From assembly GCA_015063785.1 (NCBI GenBank), contig SVTM01000005.1, positions 1 through 64,000 on the forward strand: a stretch of DNA of 64,000 bases. The letters run 5' to 3'. The position numbers and the translations under genes are program-made. Below are positions 19,165 through 28,410 of this stretch, in pieces. The notes under the pieces were generated by a model. That model had not been told where the DNA came from, searched no databases, and saw only the letters and a list, made by a program, of their open reading frames with translations. Each line of letters starts with the position of its first letter. The first letter of the stretch is position 1. Source of the stretch: Oscillospiraceae bacterium (GTDB lineage Bacteria > Bacillota > Clostridia > Oscillospirales > CAG-382).

Positions 19165-19193
19165 TTGACCGCCGACGAAAAAATATGTATAAT
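19165..19193 (+). promoter_or_regulatory. SigA-type promoter for the LytM-like protein
   Basis: TTGACC, 17-bp spacer, TATAAT (19188-19193). Confidence 0.75.
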
Positions 19194-19259
19194 ATATTTG
19201 TATTAGTATCGTTTGATGTAATTATATATACTTATTTTTTTCTGAAAGGAACCGACACC

Positions 19260-20951
19260 ATGTTAAAAAAATCAACCTACATCTTTCTGAGCGTTCTTTT
19301 GTGCATTCCGCTCATTCTCGTTATATATTTTTCCGTTTCGGTCAACACCGAAAAACCCTCTGCCGATCTTTTGGTCGAAATAACGATTGACGATCCCAAC
19401 GGCAAGCGATCGTTCTTTGATGACAGAGACTCCCACGAGCTTTTTGCAAACGTCGTCGGAAACGCGTTCAAGGTCAGCGCCCCCTCGCGTGATCTTTCTG
19501 CCGAAACGCCTGCCGTTGTCACTCATATCGAAAAAGAACAGCGGTACAGCTACAATTATTATATGTCGTCCAACCCCGAAGAATGCTATTTCACCAACAC
19601 CCGTGGCGAAACTTATCAGCTCGATTCGGATGATGCCAAAGATCTTCTTTCTTTTGAAGAATTTATTTACGTTTACGACAACTACGCCGTGCCCACCGTC
19701 ACCCTTTCGGCAAACGGCAAGGACGAAACTGTTCACGCTTCCGCCTTTTCCGAGTGGTTCTTCCTTAAGGGCGAAGAGTTTGCCGGCGGCATTCCCTCGT
19801 CCGAAGAACAGTATTCGGGCAGCATCATGGTATCGGCAGAAGATGACGTCACGGCAAACTTTTCTATCATGCCCGACAGATGCTCTGTAACCGTTTTCAA
19901 CGGAAATTCCCAGATCCACTATGCCGACTGGGCGTCTTATAACGACACAGCCGAGATCGGCGAAAAGCTTTTCTCGGATCTTGCCTCAAAAATGGCGTTC
20001 ACCGCCGACACCCGTCTTATCTGCGAGATCAATGCCGAATGGCTCGAAACCGAGGACAAGACGTATTACGGCAACGTCACCTACACCACCGACATTCTCT
20101 TTGATGTTCCCGCAGGTTGCGACAGCACCCCCGTTGACAAAAAACTTTCTCCCGGCGAATTTACCTTTATCAAGCTTCACAACGTCAATGCCGGCGAAGT
20201 TCTGAATTTCGTTCCCGAGGATGACAAATTTGTTCTCCCTGAAACAAAGATACACAAAATCGGCGACATGACCTTCTGCTATCTGCCCATCCCCCTCACA
20301 ACTCCCGCAGGTACATACAAGGTAAATCTCATGTCGGGAGACACCGCCATCGACTCTTTCACCATCGGCATCAACAGCAAGACCTTCGGCACCGCCACCG
20401 TGACCAATCATTTCGGCAGCGGAGCGCTTGATGTGACAAAGAAAGAATTCGAAGAACTGCTTGTCACCCTTTGCAATAAGAGCGAAGAGGCACATCTTTG
20501 GAGCGATGCAAAGAGCGGCACCACAGGCAACAAATACGTATTTGTAAACCCTGTAACAGGATCAAATCCTTCCACCTCATATTTCGGTACAAAGGTTGAG
20601 GACGACCCGAACCTCGTTCAGTCTTTGCCCTATCTGCGCACCTCAATGTTTATTGAAGCAGCGGCAGGCAAAAATGTCAATGCCACAGCCTCCGGCAAAA
20701 TTGCAGCTGTCGGCGAAAATAACTACTCGGGCAAATATGTCGTCATCGACCACGGCTTTGGTATGATCTCAGTTTACGAAAACCTTTCTGAGGTCTCTGT
20801 TGCCATGGGAGATGCAGTAAAAATCGGCTCGCCCATCGGAAAAACAGGCAAGACAGGCTATGCAAGCAAGGACGGCACACGCTTCTCGATAATGATCGAC
20901 GGCGTTTTCGTAAATCCCTTTACCAACTACAGATACGGCATTTCGTATTGA
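19260..20951 (+). CDS. Membrane-anchored/secreted protein with a C-terminal degenerate M23 (LytM-like) domain
   Basis: N-terminal TM MLKKSTYIFLSVLLCIPLILVIYF; C-terminal AAAGKNVNATASGKIAAVGENNYSGKYVVIDHGFGMISVYENLSEVSVAMGDAVKIGSPIGKTGKTG...VNPFTNY. Confidence 0.75.
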   Translation: MLKKSTYIFLSVLLCIPLILVIYFSVSVNTEKPSADLLVEITIDDPNGKRSFFDDRDSHELFANVVGNAFKVSAPSRDLSAETPAVVTHIEKEQRYSYNYYMSSNPEECYFTNTRGETYQLDSDDAKDLLSFEEFIYVYDNYAVPTVTLSANGKDETVHASAFSEWFFLKGEEFAGGIPSSEEQYSGSIMVSAEDDVTANFSIMPDRCSVTVFNGNSQIHYADWASYNDTAEIGEKLFSDLASKMAFTADTRLICEINAEWLETEDKTYYGNVTYTTDILFDVPAGCDSTPVDKKLSPGEFTFIKLHNVNAGEVLNFVPEDDKFVLPETKIHKIGDMTFCYLPIPLTTPAGTYKVNLMSGDTAIDSFTIGINSKTFGTATVTNHFGSGALDVTKKEFEELLVTLCNKSEEAHLWSDAKSGTTGNKYVFVNPVTGSNPSTSYFGTKVEDDPNLVQSLPYLRTSMFIEAAAGKNVNATASGKIAAVGENNYSGKYVVIDHGFGMISVYENLSEVSVAMGDAVKIGSPIGKTGKTGYASKDGTRFSIMIDGVFVNPFTNYRYGISY

Positions 20952-20973
20952 TACTTTAAGACCACAAATCATT

Positions 20974-21016
20974 CGGACAGTTTGAGGCATATGCTATCAG
21001 ACTGTCCGATTTTTTT
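20974..21016 (+). terminator. Terminator after the LytM-like gene
   Basis: CGGACAG...CTGTCCG followed by ATTTTTTT. Confidence 0.75.
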
Positions 21017-21071
21017 GCCCAAAAGCAAAAACGACGCCTGCAAAAAGCAGGCGCCCAAAAAAATTTATTAT

Positions 21072-21545
21072 TTACTTCACGTTCGGAACGTTTCCTTCGC
21101 CAAGAAGCTTTTTCAGCTCTTCCATAAAGGTGTTTATGTCCTTAAACTGACGGTACACCGAAGCAAAACGCACATATGCAACCTCGTCAAGAGCCTTCAG
21201 CTTTTCCATAACAAGCTCGCCGATCTCGGTGGACGGCACTTCACTGCGCATCGAGCTTTGAAGATTTGCCTCGATCTCGTTTACGGCGTTTTCGATCTGC
21301 TTTACCGAAACGGGTCTTTTCTCACAGGCGCGGATCATGCCGTTCACAAGCTTGGTGCGGTCAAACATCTCGCGGTTGCCGTTTTTCTTCACCACGACAA
21401 AAGCCACGTTTTCTATGGTTTCAAAGGTGGTAAAGCGCTTCTGGCACGCCAGACATTCGCGGCGACGGCGGATACTTGTGTTGTCTGCCGACGGACGGGA
21501 ATCGAGCACCTTACTTTCAAAATTTCCACAGGAAGGACATTTCAT
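21072..21545 (-). CDS. nrdR: Transcriptional repressor NrdR
   Basis: [42 protein letters not shown] zinc ribbon plus ATP-cone. Confidence 0.98.
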   Translation of the reverse strand: MKCPSCGNFESKVLDSRPSADNTSIRRRRECLACQKRFTTFETIENVAFVVVKKNGNREMFDRTKLVNGMIRACEKRPVSVKQIENAVNEIEANLQSSMRSEVPSTEIGELVMEKLKALDEVAYVRFASVYRQFKDINTFMEELKKLLGEGNVPNVK

Positions 21546-21580
21546 GTCATTACCTCCATATTCAATCGATCAAAACGTTT

Positions 21581-22390
21581 TTATTCTTCACAAAAAAGCT
21601 TTCGCGTCTTTTCAAGTGACTCACACAGGTCGCGATTGTCGCAAAAACTCGCCCTGTACACTTCAAGAATATAATCGCCCTTGTAGTTTATTGCCGAAAG
21701 CTCTTTTTTCACATCATAAAAATCGGCGTTTCCTGTAAATGGCAGACAACATTCGTGCTCGCCAAAATCGTTTATGTGTATGTGGCACAGCCTGTCGCCC
21801 ATGGCACGTATAATCCCGGCATAATCCTGCTTTGCGCGGAAAGCCTGCTTGAGATCAAAGGTAAACCGAAGCTCGGGCACAAGCTCTCTTAATTTTTTGA
21901 TAAATTCCGCAGAGTGCGATCGGTGATTGTTGACGTTTTCCTGGGTAAACACAAGCCCAAACGCCTTTGCCTCGTCGATAAGCGCCGTATACGCCCGAAA
22001 AATCGTCTCATCATCCGCAAGGCCTCTAGAAAACGTGGGAATATTGCGCTCGCCGTGGAAAACAAAATATTTTGCCCCAAGCTCTGCCGCGCCCTCAAAA
22101 AACCTTTTGTACAGTTCAAGTCCGTCTTTCATACGCTCGCCGTATTCCGAAAAAAACAAAAGACTTTCAAAAGCCGAGGTGTACGGATGAAAGGATATAA
22201 CCCTTGCGCCCTTTTCTTTCAGCTTTTCGCGGTATCTTTCAAGGTTGCTCTTTTCGAGCTCCTGCAGCGAGTTCATAAATACCTCGCAAACCGCAACGTC
22301 AGCCGAAAGCACTTCAAGCAAAGAAAGATATGTATCCTTCGGATAATAACAGGCGGTGGATATACCGACTTGTGACAATTTTCGTTTCAA
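21581..22390 (-). CDS. Sugar phosphate isomerase/epimerase family (AP endonuclease 2-like TIM barrel)
   Basis: VISFHPYTSAF...YFVFHGERNIP...FTQENVNNHRS...LRFTFDLKQAF...HIHINDFGEHECCLPF. Confidence 0.83.
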   Translation of the reverse strand: MKRKLSQVGISTACYYPKDTYLSLLEVLSADVAVCEVFMNSLQELEKSNLERYREKLKEKGARVISFHPYTSAFESLLFFSEYGERMKDGLELYKRFFEGAAELGAKYFVFHGERNIPTFSRGLADDETIFRAYTALIDEAKAFGLVFTQENVNNHRSHSAEFIKKLRELVPELRFTFDLKQAFRAKQDYAGIIRAMGDRLCHIHINDFGEHECCLPFTGNADFYDVKKELSAINYKGDYILEVYRASFCDNRDLCESLEKTRKLFCEE

Positions 22391-22444
22391 CTCTTTTCAA
22401 AAACAAAATAGATACCGCAAAACACAAAAAGGAGGTTTTAAACG

Positions 22445-22699
22445 GTGAAAAAATACTTCTTAAAGCTGATCTCTTCAAAAGATCTGTCTGTCCGCTATCT
22501 TCTTTGGGGACTAAAGCTCAGCTTCGTCTGCGCATCGCTTGTTCTTCTTTATTACATATTCCTTGATAGCACCTGCAATCTCGGATATGCCGAAAAAATT
22601 CTTCTGCGCGAATGCACAAGCTATGTTGCCGCATCGGCAGGGCTTTCGGTGTCGTTTGGTCTGCTGATCGACCTTTATATCAGAAAAAACGGAAAATAG
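22445..22699 (+). CDS. Small membrane protein of unknown function (84 aa)
   Basis: GGAGG-like RBS upstream; two hydrophobic segments. Confidence 0.65.
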   Translation: MKKYFLKLISSKDLSVRYLLWGLKLSFVCASLVLLYYIFLDSTCNLGYAEKILLRECTSYVAASAGLSVSFGLLIDLYIRKNGK

Positions 22700-22702
22700 C
22701 GA

Positions 22703-24160
22703 CTACTTGCACCTTTTTGTCCAGGTGGCAGGGAAAAACGCCAGCAAAATGGGATAGATCTCAAGTCTGCCGAAAAGCATGGCAAACGAAAGGATCACCT
22801 TTGAAAAAGGCGAATAGAATGAAAATCCGCCCATGGGGCCAACCTTTGCAAAACCGGGACCCACGTTGTTAAAGCAGGTCACAGATGCCGTAAAGTTCGT
22901 TTCAAAACCTGCGGCGACAGGGTCAAGCGTCAAAATTATAAAGGTTACAAGAACACAAAGCATATAAACCGCAAAATAAACGCACACGCCGATCGCAGTT
23001 TTTTCCTCAACAGTTTTTCCCTCAAGCCGCACTGTATTGACAGAACGGGGGTGAAGCGACTGCTTTATCTCACGGCCGATGACCTTGAAAATAAGCAGCA
23101 CTCTCGATACCTTGAGACCGCCTGCGGTAGATCCGGCACATCCGCCCATAAACATAAGCATCAAAAGGATAGCTTTTGAAAAGCCAGGCCAGAGATTGAA
23201 ATCAACCGTAGTGTATCCGGTGGTCGAGATTATTGAGGTTACCTGAAAAAAGGCATGACGGACAGTTTCGGAAAAGGTTTCATAAAGCGAGCCGAGATTT
23301 GCGCAGATGAGAAGAACAGAAGCTGCGACAACTCCCACATAAGCCCAGAGCTCTGTCGATTTGAACGCAACCTTTGCGCGACGGATGAGTATGAGATAAT
23401 AAAGATTAAAATTCACACCGAAGATCATGATAAAAATACCGATGATCCACTGGCTGTAGGGTGAATAGGAGGCAAGACTGTCGGCCTTCATGCCGAAACC
23501 TCCCGTACCCGCAGAACCGAAGGCGTGCAAAAAGCTTTCGAAAAGATCCATCTCTCCCAACGAGAGAAGCACCACTTCCACAAGAGTCATGACAATATAG
23601 ATCAGATAAAGTATTTTCGCCGTATCTCTTGCCCGGGGAACGAGCTTTCCGACAACAGGTCCCGGCATCTCGGCACGCATGATATGTATCGAACGGTCGG
23701 AGATGCTGGGCAAAAACGCCATGACGAAAACGAGCACTCCCATGCCGCCCACCCAATGGGCAAAGCTTCTCCAGATAAGGCTGCTTTTTGACAAAAGCTC
23801 CACATTCGGAATGATGGATGCTCCGGTGGTGGTAAAACCGCTGACCGTTTCAAAAAACGCATCGATATAAAAGGGGATGTCGCCGTTGATAACAAAGGGT
23901 ATTGCCCCTACCGCCGACATAAACACCCACGCAAGGGCAACGATGGCAAAGCCCTCTTTTGCGTAGATTATACGGTTTGCCGACTTTGTAAAAAGAGTCA
24001 TGGCAAACCCGACAAAAAGTGCGATCGCTATCGTCACGGCAAAAGCCATGACAGACAGCTTTTCGCCATACATCAAAGCAACACTCAGAGGCACGAGCAA
24101 AAGCAGTGCCTCTGTTTTCATAATATTGCCAAGGGTGTTAAAAACCATTTTCAGATTCAT
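22703..24160 (-). CDS. trkH: Trk-type potassium uptake protein TrkH
   Basis: GFTTTGASIIPNVE; ISTTGYTTVDFNLWP; GGCAGSTAGGLKVSR. Confidence 0.95.
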   Translation of the reverse strand: MNLKMVFNTLGNIMKTEALLLLVPLSVALMYGEKLSVMAFAVTIAIALFVGFAMTLFTKSANRIIYAKEGFAIVALAWVFMSAVGAIPFVINGDIPFYIDAFFETVSGFTTTGASIIPNVELLSKSSLIWRSFAHWVGGMGVLVFVMAFLPSISDRSIHIMRAEMPGPVVGKLVPRARDTAKILYLIYIVMTLVEVVLLSLGEMDLFESFLHAFGSAGTGGFGMKADSLASYSPYSQWIIGIFIMIFGVNFNLYYLILIRRAKVAFKSTELWAYVGVVAASVLLICANLGSLYETFSETVRHAFFQVTSIISTTGYTTVDFNLWPGFSKAILLMLMFMGGCAGSTAGGLKVSRVLLIFKVIGREIKQSLHPRSVNTVRLEGKTVEEKTAIGVCVYFAVYMLCVLVTFIILTLDPVAAGFETNFTASVTCFNNVGPGFAKVGPMGGFSFYSPFSKVILSFAMLFGRLEIYPILLAFFPATWTKRCK

Positions 24161-24181
24161 TTCGTCCCACCGCCTTTCAAA

Positions 24182-25540
24182 TCAAGCGATCATGTCCGAA
24201 AGATTCTGCAAACGGGTATCTGAAGCAAGAACGATCACCTTGTCGCCGGGCATAATAACGTCATCGCCCGACGGAATAATCGGGACTCTGCCGCGGATAA
24301 TACCTGCGACAAGAACGTTCTTTTTTATTTTCATTTCCTTCAGGGAAATGTTTATGTATTCAAAATCCTGTCCCACCGAAAACTCCAGCACCTCAACATT
24401 GCCATCCATCAGCTTGTAAAGGGTCTCAACCGAGCTTCCAATCGAATTTTGCAGGGCTCTTGCATAGCCTGTGACGATATTGCCCACAGTTTTCTGCGGC
24501 GAAACAACGCATTCAAGCCCAAGCCTTTGCGCCATGGCGGCAAGTTCGGAACGGTTTATCTTTGTGATAACCGTGGGGACTTTCTGCGCCTTTGCAAAGC
24601 AGGAAATTATGATATTTTCCTCGTCCATATCGGTCAGCGACACGAAGGCATCGGCTGAATCTATGCCTTCTTCAAGCAAAAGCTCTTGCTGTGCTCCGTC
24701 GCCGTTGATTATCACGGCATCGGGAAGCTCTGCAGCGAAATGAATGCATTTTTCTCTGTGCTTTTCGATGATTTTAACAGAATTTCCTGCAGCAATAAGC
24801 ATTTTTGCAAGATAAAAAGAGGTTGTACTGCCGCCGAGAATGATAACATTACGCGCTTTTTTCTGCAAAATACCAAGCTCCTTGAGCAATTTATGAAGCT
24901 CGGCACGGTTTGCTGTGACACCTATTTTATCCCCCCCGCGAAGAACAAAGCTTCCGCCGGGTATAAAAGCTTCTTCGCCGCGCTGGACTGCACAGACAAG
25001 AAACTTTGCAGAATATTTTTTTCTGATATCCATAAGGCGCAAGCCGTTTAAAGGAGAATCATCCTTAAGGATCAACTCTATCATTTCAAAGTTGCGTGCC
25101 GAAAATGTCTCAATATTAACAGCACTGGGAAACTTCAGAATGTTGAAGATCTCGTGCGCCACAGCATATTCGGGATTGATAGAATCGGAAAGTTCAAGAT
25201 TTCGGCGCAGAAAAGAAATGCTTTTGTCATTGTATTCGGGAGTGCGGATCCTTGCGATGGTATATGTCGCACCCATTTTGCGGGCAAGAAAGCAACTGAG
25301 CATATTCATCTCATCAGAACCGGTCACTGCCACAAAAAGATCAGCCTTTGAGGCATCAACTTCGGTAAGAATATCGCTGTCGGCACCATTGCCGCACACA
25401 CACATGACATCATAGAGATTCGAAAGCTCATCAATAACGCTTCTGTTCGAATCCACACCGATTACATCATGTCCCTCTGCCGCAAGATTTGCAAGTATCG
25501 ACGCACCGATTTTTCCACAGCCGACGATTATAATTCTCAT
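24182..25540 (-). CDS. trkA: Trk system potassium transporter TrkA (two RCK/TrkA-N domains)
   Basis: MRIIIVGCGKIGASILANLAAEGHDVIGVDSN...VIILGGSTTSFYLAKML. Confidence 0.96.
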   Translation of the reverse strand: MRIIIVGCGKIGASILANLAAEGHDVIGVDSNRSVIDELSNLYDVMCVCGNGADSDILTEVDASKADLFVAVTGSDEMNMLSCFLARKMGATYTIARIRTPEYNDKSISFLRRNLELSDSINPEYAVAHEIFNILKFPSAVNIETFSARNFEMIELILKDDSPLNGLRLMDIRKKYSAKFLVCAVQRGEEAFIPGGSFVLRGGDKIGVTANRAELHKLLKELGILQKKARNVIILGGSTTSFYLAKMLIAAGNSVKIIEKHREKCIHFAAELPDAVIINGDGAQQELLLEEGIDSADAFVSLTDMDEENIIISCFAKAQKVPTVITKINRSELAAMAQRLGLECVVSPQKTVGNIVTGYARALQNSIGSSVETLYKLMDGNVEVLEFSVGQDFEYINISLKEMKIKKNVLVAGIIRGRVPIIPSGDDVIMPGDKVIVLASDTRLQNLSDMIA

Positions 25541-25567
25541 ATTCCAAAATGTCCTTTTTCAGAAAAC

Positions 25568-27067
25568 TCAGTGAGAAACCTTGTCCTTGACAAGAACGTC
25601 GTGTGCTCCTCCCTCAACAATGGACACTGCGCTGACAAGAGTAAGCTTTGCCTTGCTCTGAAGCTCGGGAATGGTGAGAGCGCCACAGTTGCACATGGTA
25701 GAGCGAACCTTGCTGAGCGTTACGGCAACGTTGTCGTGCAGAAGACCCGCATAGGGAACGTAGCAGTCGACACCTTCGACAAACGAAAGCTTTGCCGCGC
25801 CTCCCATGTCATATCTCTGCCAGTTGCGTGCACGTGCGCTTCCTTCGCCCCAGTATTCCTTCATGTAGCTGCCGTTTACCCAAACCTTGTTTGTGGGGCT
25901 TTCTTCAAAACGGGAGAAATATCTTCCGAGCATACAGAAATCGCATCCCATGGCAAGGGCAAGAGTTATGTGATAATCGTGAACAATGCCGCCGTCCGAG
26001 CAGATCGGAACGTAAACGCCCGTTTCTTTGTAGTATTCGTCGCGTGCCTTTGCAACTTCAATAACGGCAGTTGCCTGACCGCGTCCGATACCCTTGGTTT
26101 CACGGGTGATGCAGATAGAGCCTCCGCCGATACCAATCTTGATAAAGTCTGCGCCTGCATCTGCAAGGAAGCGGAAGCCGTCAGCGTCAACAACGTTTCC
26201 TGCGCCAACCTTTACAGTGTCGCCATACTTTTCGCGAATAAAAGCGATGGTGCGGCTCTGCCATTCGGTGTAGCCTTCGCTCGAGTCGATACAAAGAACG
26301 TCTGCACCTGCCTCGACAAGTGCGGGAACACGCTCTGCGTAGTCGCGAGTGTTGATACCGGCACCCACAACGTAACTCTTGTTTGCATCAAGAAGCTCGT
26401 GGGGGTTGGTCTTGTGCTGGTCATAGTCCTTTCTGAAAACGAAAGCAACAAGGTTGCCGTTTTTATCAACGATGGGGAGAGAGTTGAGCTTGTGATCCCA
26501 GATGATGTCGTTGGCTTCCTTAAGGGTGGTTCCCTCGGGAGCTGTAACAAGCTTTTCAAAAGGAGTCATAAAATCTGCCACCTTTTCGTCGGTGGACATA
26601 CGGCTGATTCTGTAGTCGCGGCCTGTTACGATGCCAACAAGCTTGCCTGTGGCAGAGCCGTCCTCTGTGATGGCAATGGTAGAATATCCATTGCGCTCCT
26701 TGAGCTCGATAACATCCGCAAGAGTGGCATCGGGACGAAGGTTCGAACCCGAAACAACAAAGCCCGCCTTGTAGTTCTTTACTCTGCGCACCATGGCCGC
26801 CTGATCCTCGATTGTCTGAGAACCGTAAATAAACGAAACGCCACCCTCCTTTGCAAGAGCTATTGCCATCTTATCGTCCGAAACAGACTGCATGATCGCC
26901 GAAACCAGCGGAATATTCATCGAGAGAGCAGGCTCTTCGCCCTTCTTGAACTTTACAAGCGGAGTCTTGAGAGAAACGTTCGAAGGAATACACTCGGCGC
27001 TTGAATATCCGGGAACAAGAAGGTATTCGCTGAAGGTGTGTGAAGGTTCACTGTAATAAAAAGCCAT
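25568..27067 (-). CDS. guaB: IMP dehydrogenase, trichomonad-like subtype
   Basis: [67 protein letters not shown] region present. Confidence 0.95.
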   Translation of the reverse strand: MAFYYSEPSHTFSEYLLVPGYSSAECIPSNVSLKTPLVKFKKGEEPALSMNIPLVSAIMQSVSDDKMAIALAKEGGVSFIYGSQTIEDQAAMVRRVKNYKAGFVVSGSNLRPDATLADVIELKERNGYSTIAITEDGSATGKLVGIVTGRDYRISRMSTDEKVADFMTPFEKLVTAPEGTTLKEANDIIWDHKLNSLPIVDKNGNLVAFVFRKDYDQHKTNPHELLDANKSYVVGAGINTRDYAERVPALVEAGADVLCIDSSEGYTEWQSRTIAFIREKYGDTVKVGAGNVVDADGFRFLADAGADFIKIGIGGGSICITRETKGIGRGQATAVIEVAKARDEYYKETGVYVPICSDGGIVHDYHITLALAMGCDFCMLGRYFSRFEESPTNKVWVNGSYMKEYWGEGSARARNWQRYDMGGAAKLSFVEGVDCYVPYAGLLHDNVAVTLSKVRSTMCNCGALTIPELQSKAKLTLVSAVSIVEGGAHDVLVKDKVSH

Positions 27068-27247
27068 GGTTTTTACTTCCTTTCTTAAAAAGTCTGGTTG
27101 ATACTTAACTTTTATAAACTATATATTTAATTAGGTATTATAATACATTTTCTTGAAAAAATCAACCTGTCGAAGGATAATTTTATAAAAAAGCCCGTTT
27201 TTTTGCCAAAATGCTCTCTTTGCACGCTTTTTTACATCTGTTTTTGT

Positions 27248-27276
27248 TTGACTTTTCTGTTGTAATGTGGTATATT
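27248..27276 (+). promoter_or_regulatory. SigA-type promoter for azlCD
   Basis: TTGACT, 17-bp spacer, TATATT. Confidence 0.6.
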
Positions 27277-27344
27277 ATAGTTTGGAATTGTATGGAGTTA
27301 ATATAAAAAGTATATATTTGTATTCACGGCAAAAGGAAAAACTC

Positions 27345-28070
27345 ATGACAGAAACAAACAGCTTCAAAAAAGGAATATTCGACGGCATTCCGATAGCCCT
27401 CGGCTATCTCACAGTTTCATTCGCCTTTGGCATCTCTGCCTGCGAGGCCGGACTTACGATAATTGAGGTGCTTCTTATTTCCATGACCAACGTCACGTCG
27501 GCAGGACAGCTGGCGGCTGTACCCATCATGGCGGCAGGCGGATCAATAATCGAGCTTTGCGGTGCACAGCTAGTCATCAACATGCGCTATTCGCTCATGT
27601 CGGTGTCGCTCTCGCAAAAGCTGGGAAAAAGCGTTCGCCTGCGCGACAGATTTCTTATATCTTTCGTCAATACCGACGAGGTTTTTGCCGTGGCATCGGC
27701 ACAAAGCGGCACCGTCGGGAAAAAATATCTTTACGGCCTCATACTCACGCCGTATCTCGGATGGAGCACAGGAACTCTTCTTGGTGCCGCCGCAGGAAAT
27801 ATCCTGCCGCAGGTGGTGGTGTCTGCCCTCAGCCTTGCAATCTACGGAATGTTCGTGGCAATCGTCACGCCGGTGGCTAAGAAAAGCAGATCCGTTGCCC
27901 TTTGTGCAATATTCTCGGCAGGACTTTCTTGCCTTTTCCGCTACACTCCGTTTCTTTCAAAAATTCCGTCGGGCTTTGTCATCATGATCTGCGCCCTTGT
28001 TGCAAGCGCACTCTTTGCCCTGATCTTCCCGATAGATCCCCAAAACGCCGAAGAAAGGGAGGAAAAATGA
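27345..28070 (+). CDS. azlC: AzlC family branched-chain amino acid exporter subunit
   Basis: FKKGIFDGIPIALGYLTVSFAFGISACEAGL; start ATG 27345; followed by azlD. Confidence 0.93.
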   Translation: MTETNSFKKGIFDGIPIALGYLTVSFAFGISACEAGLTIIEVLLISMTNVTSAGQLAAVPIMAAGGSIIELCGAQLVINMRYSLMSVSLSQKLGKSVRLRDRFLISFVNTDEVFAVASAQSGTVGKKYLYGLILTPYLGWSTGTLLGAAAGNILPQVVVSALSLAIYGMFVAIVTPVAKKSRSVALCAIFSAGLSCLFRYTPFLSKIPSGFVIMICALVASALFALIFPIDPQNAEEREEK

Positions 28071-28071
28071 C

Positions 28072-28392
28072 ATGGACTTTATGAAATTTCTCCCCTATCT
28101 TGTCGCCTGTGCTCTTGTCACCTATCTCGTGCGTATGCTTCCGATGGTACTGGTGCGCAAGAAGATCGAAAACCGTTTCGTTCTGTCTTTTCTGCACTAC
28201 GTGCCCTATTCGGTGCTTACGGTTATGACGATACCCGACATTTTCTATGCATCGTCAAATCCGATCTGTGCCGCGATAGGTTTTGGCGTGGCGCTGGTGC
28301 TTGCATTTTTTGACCGCGGTCTCATGCAGGTTGCCGCCATCTCTTGCGGCGCCGTGCTTGCCGCCGAGCTTTTGCTCCCCTATATACTCTGA
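28072..28392 (+). CDS. azlD: AzlD family protein
   Basis: LVTYLVRMLPMVLVRKKIENRFVLSFLHYVPYSVLTVMTIPDIF. Confidence 0.92.
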   Translation: MDFMKFLPYLVACALVTYLVRMLPMVLVRKKIENRFVLSFLHYVPYSVLTVMTIPDIFYASSNPICAAIGFGVALVLAFFDRGLMQVAAISCGAVLAAELLLPYIL

Positions 28393-28410
28393 TAACCGAA
28401 AGGAAATAAC

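Noticed and set aside
25469-27004. 511-aa + strand ORF opposite the IMP dehydrogenase
   Set aside because: Shadow ORF: no recognisable domains, Cys/Val/Phe-rich antisense composition, and the opposite strand encodes a clear full-length enzyme.
27068-27344. Alternative replication origin at the strand switch between guaB and azlC
   Set aside because: AT-rich, but no TTWTCCACA-type DnaA boxes seen; the dnaA-dnaN intergenic has a box cluster and trio. Kept only as an alternative within the head-on finding.
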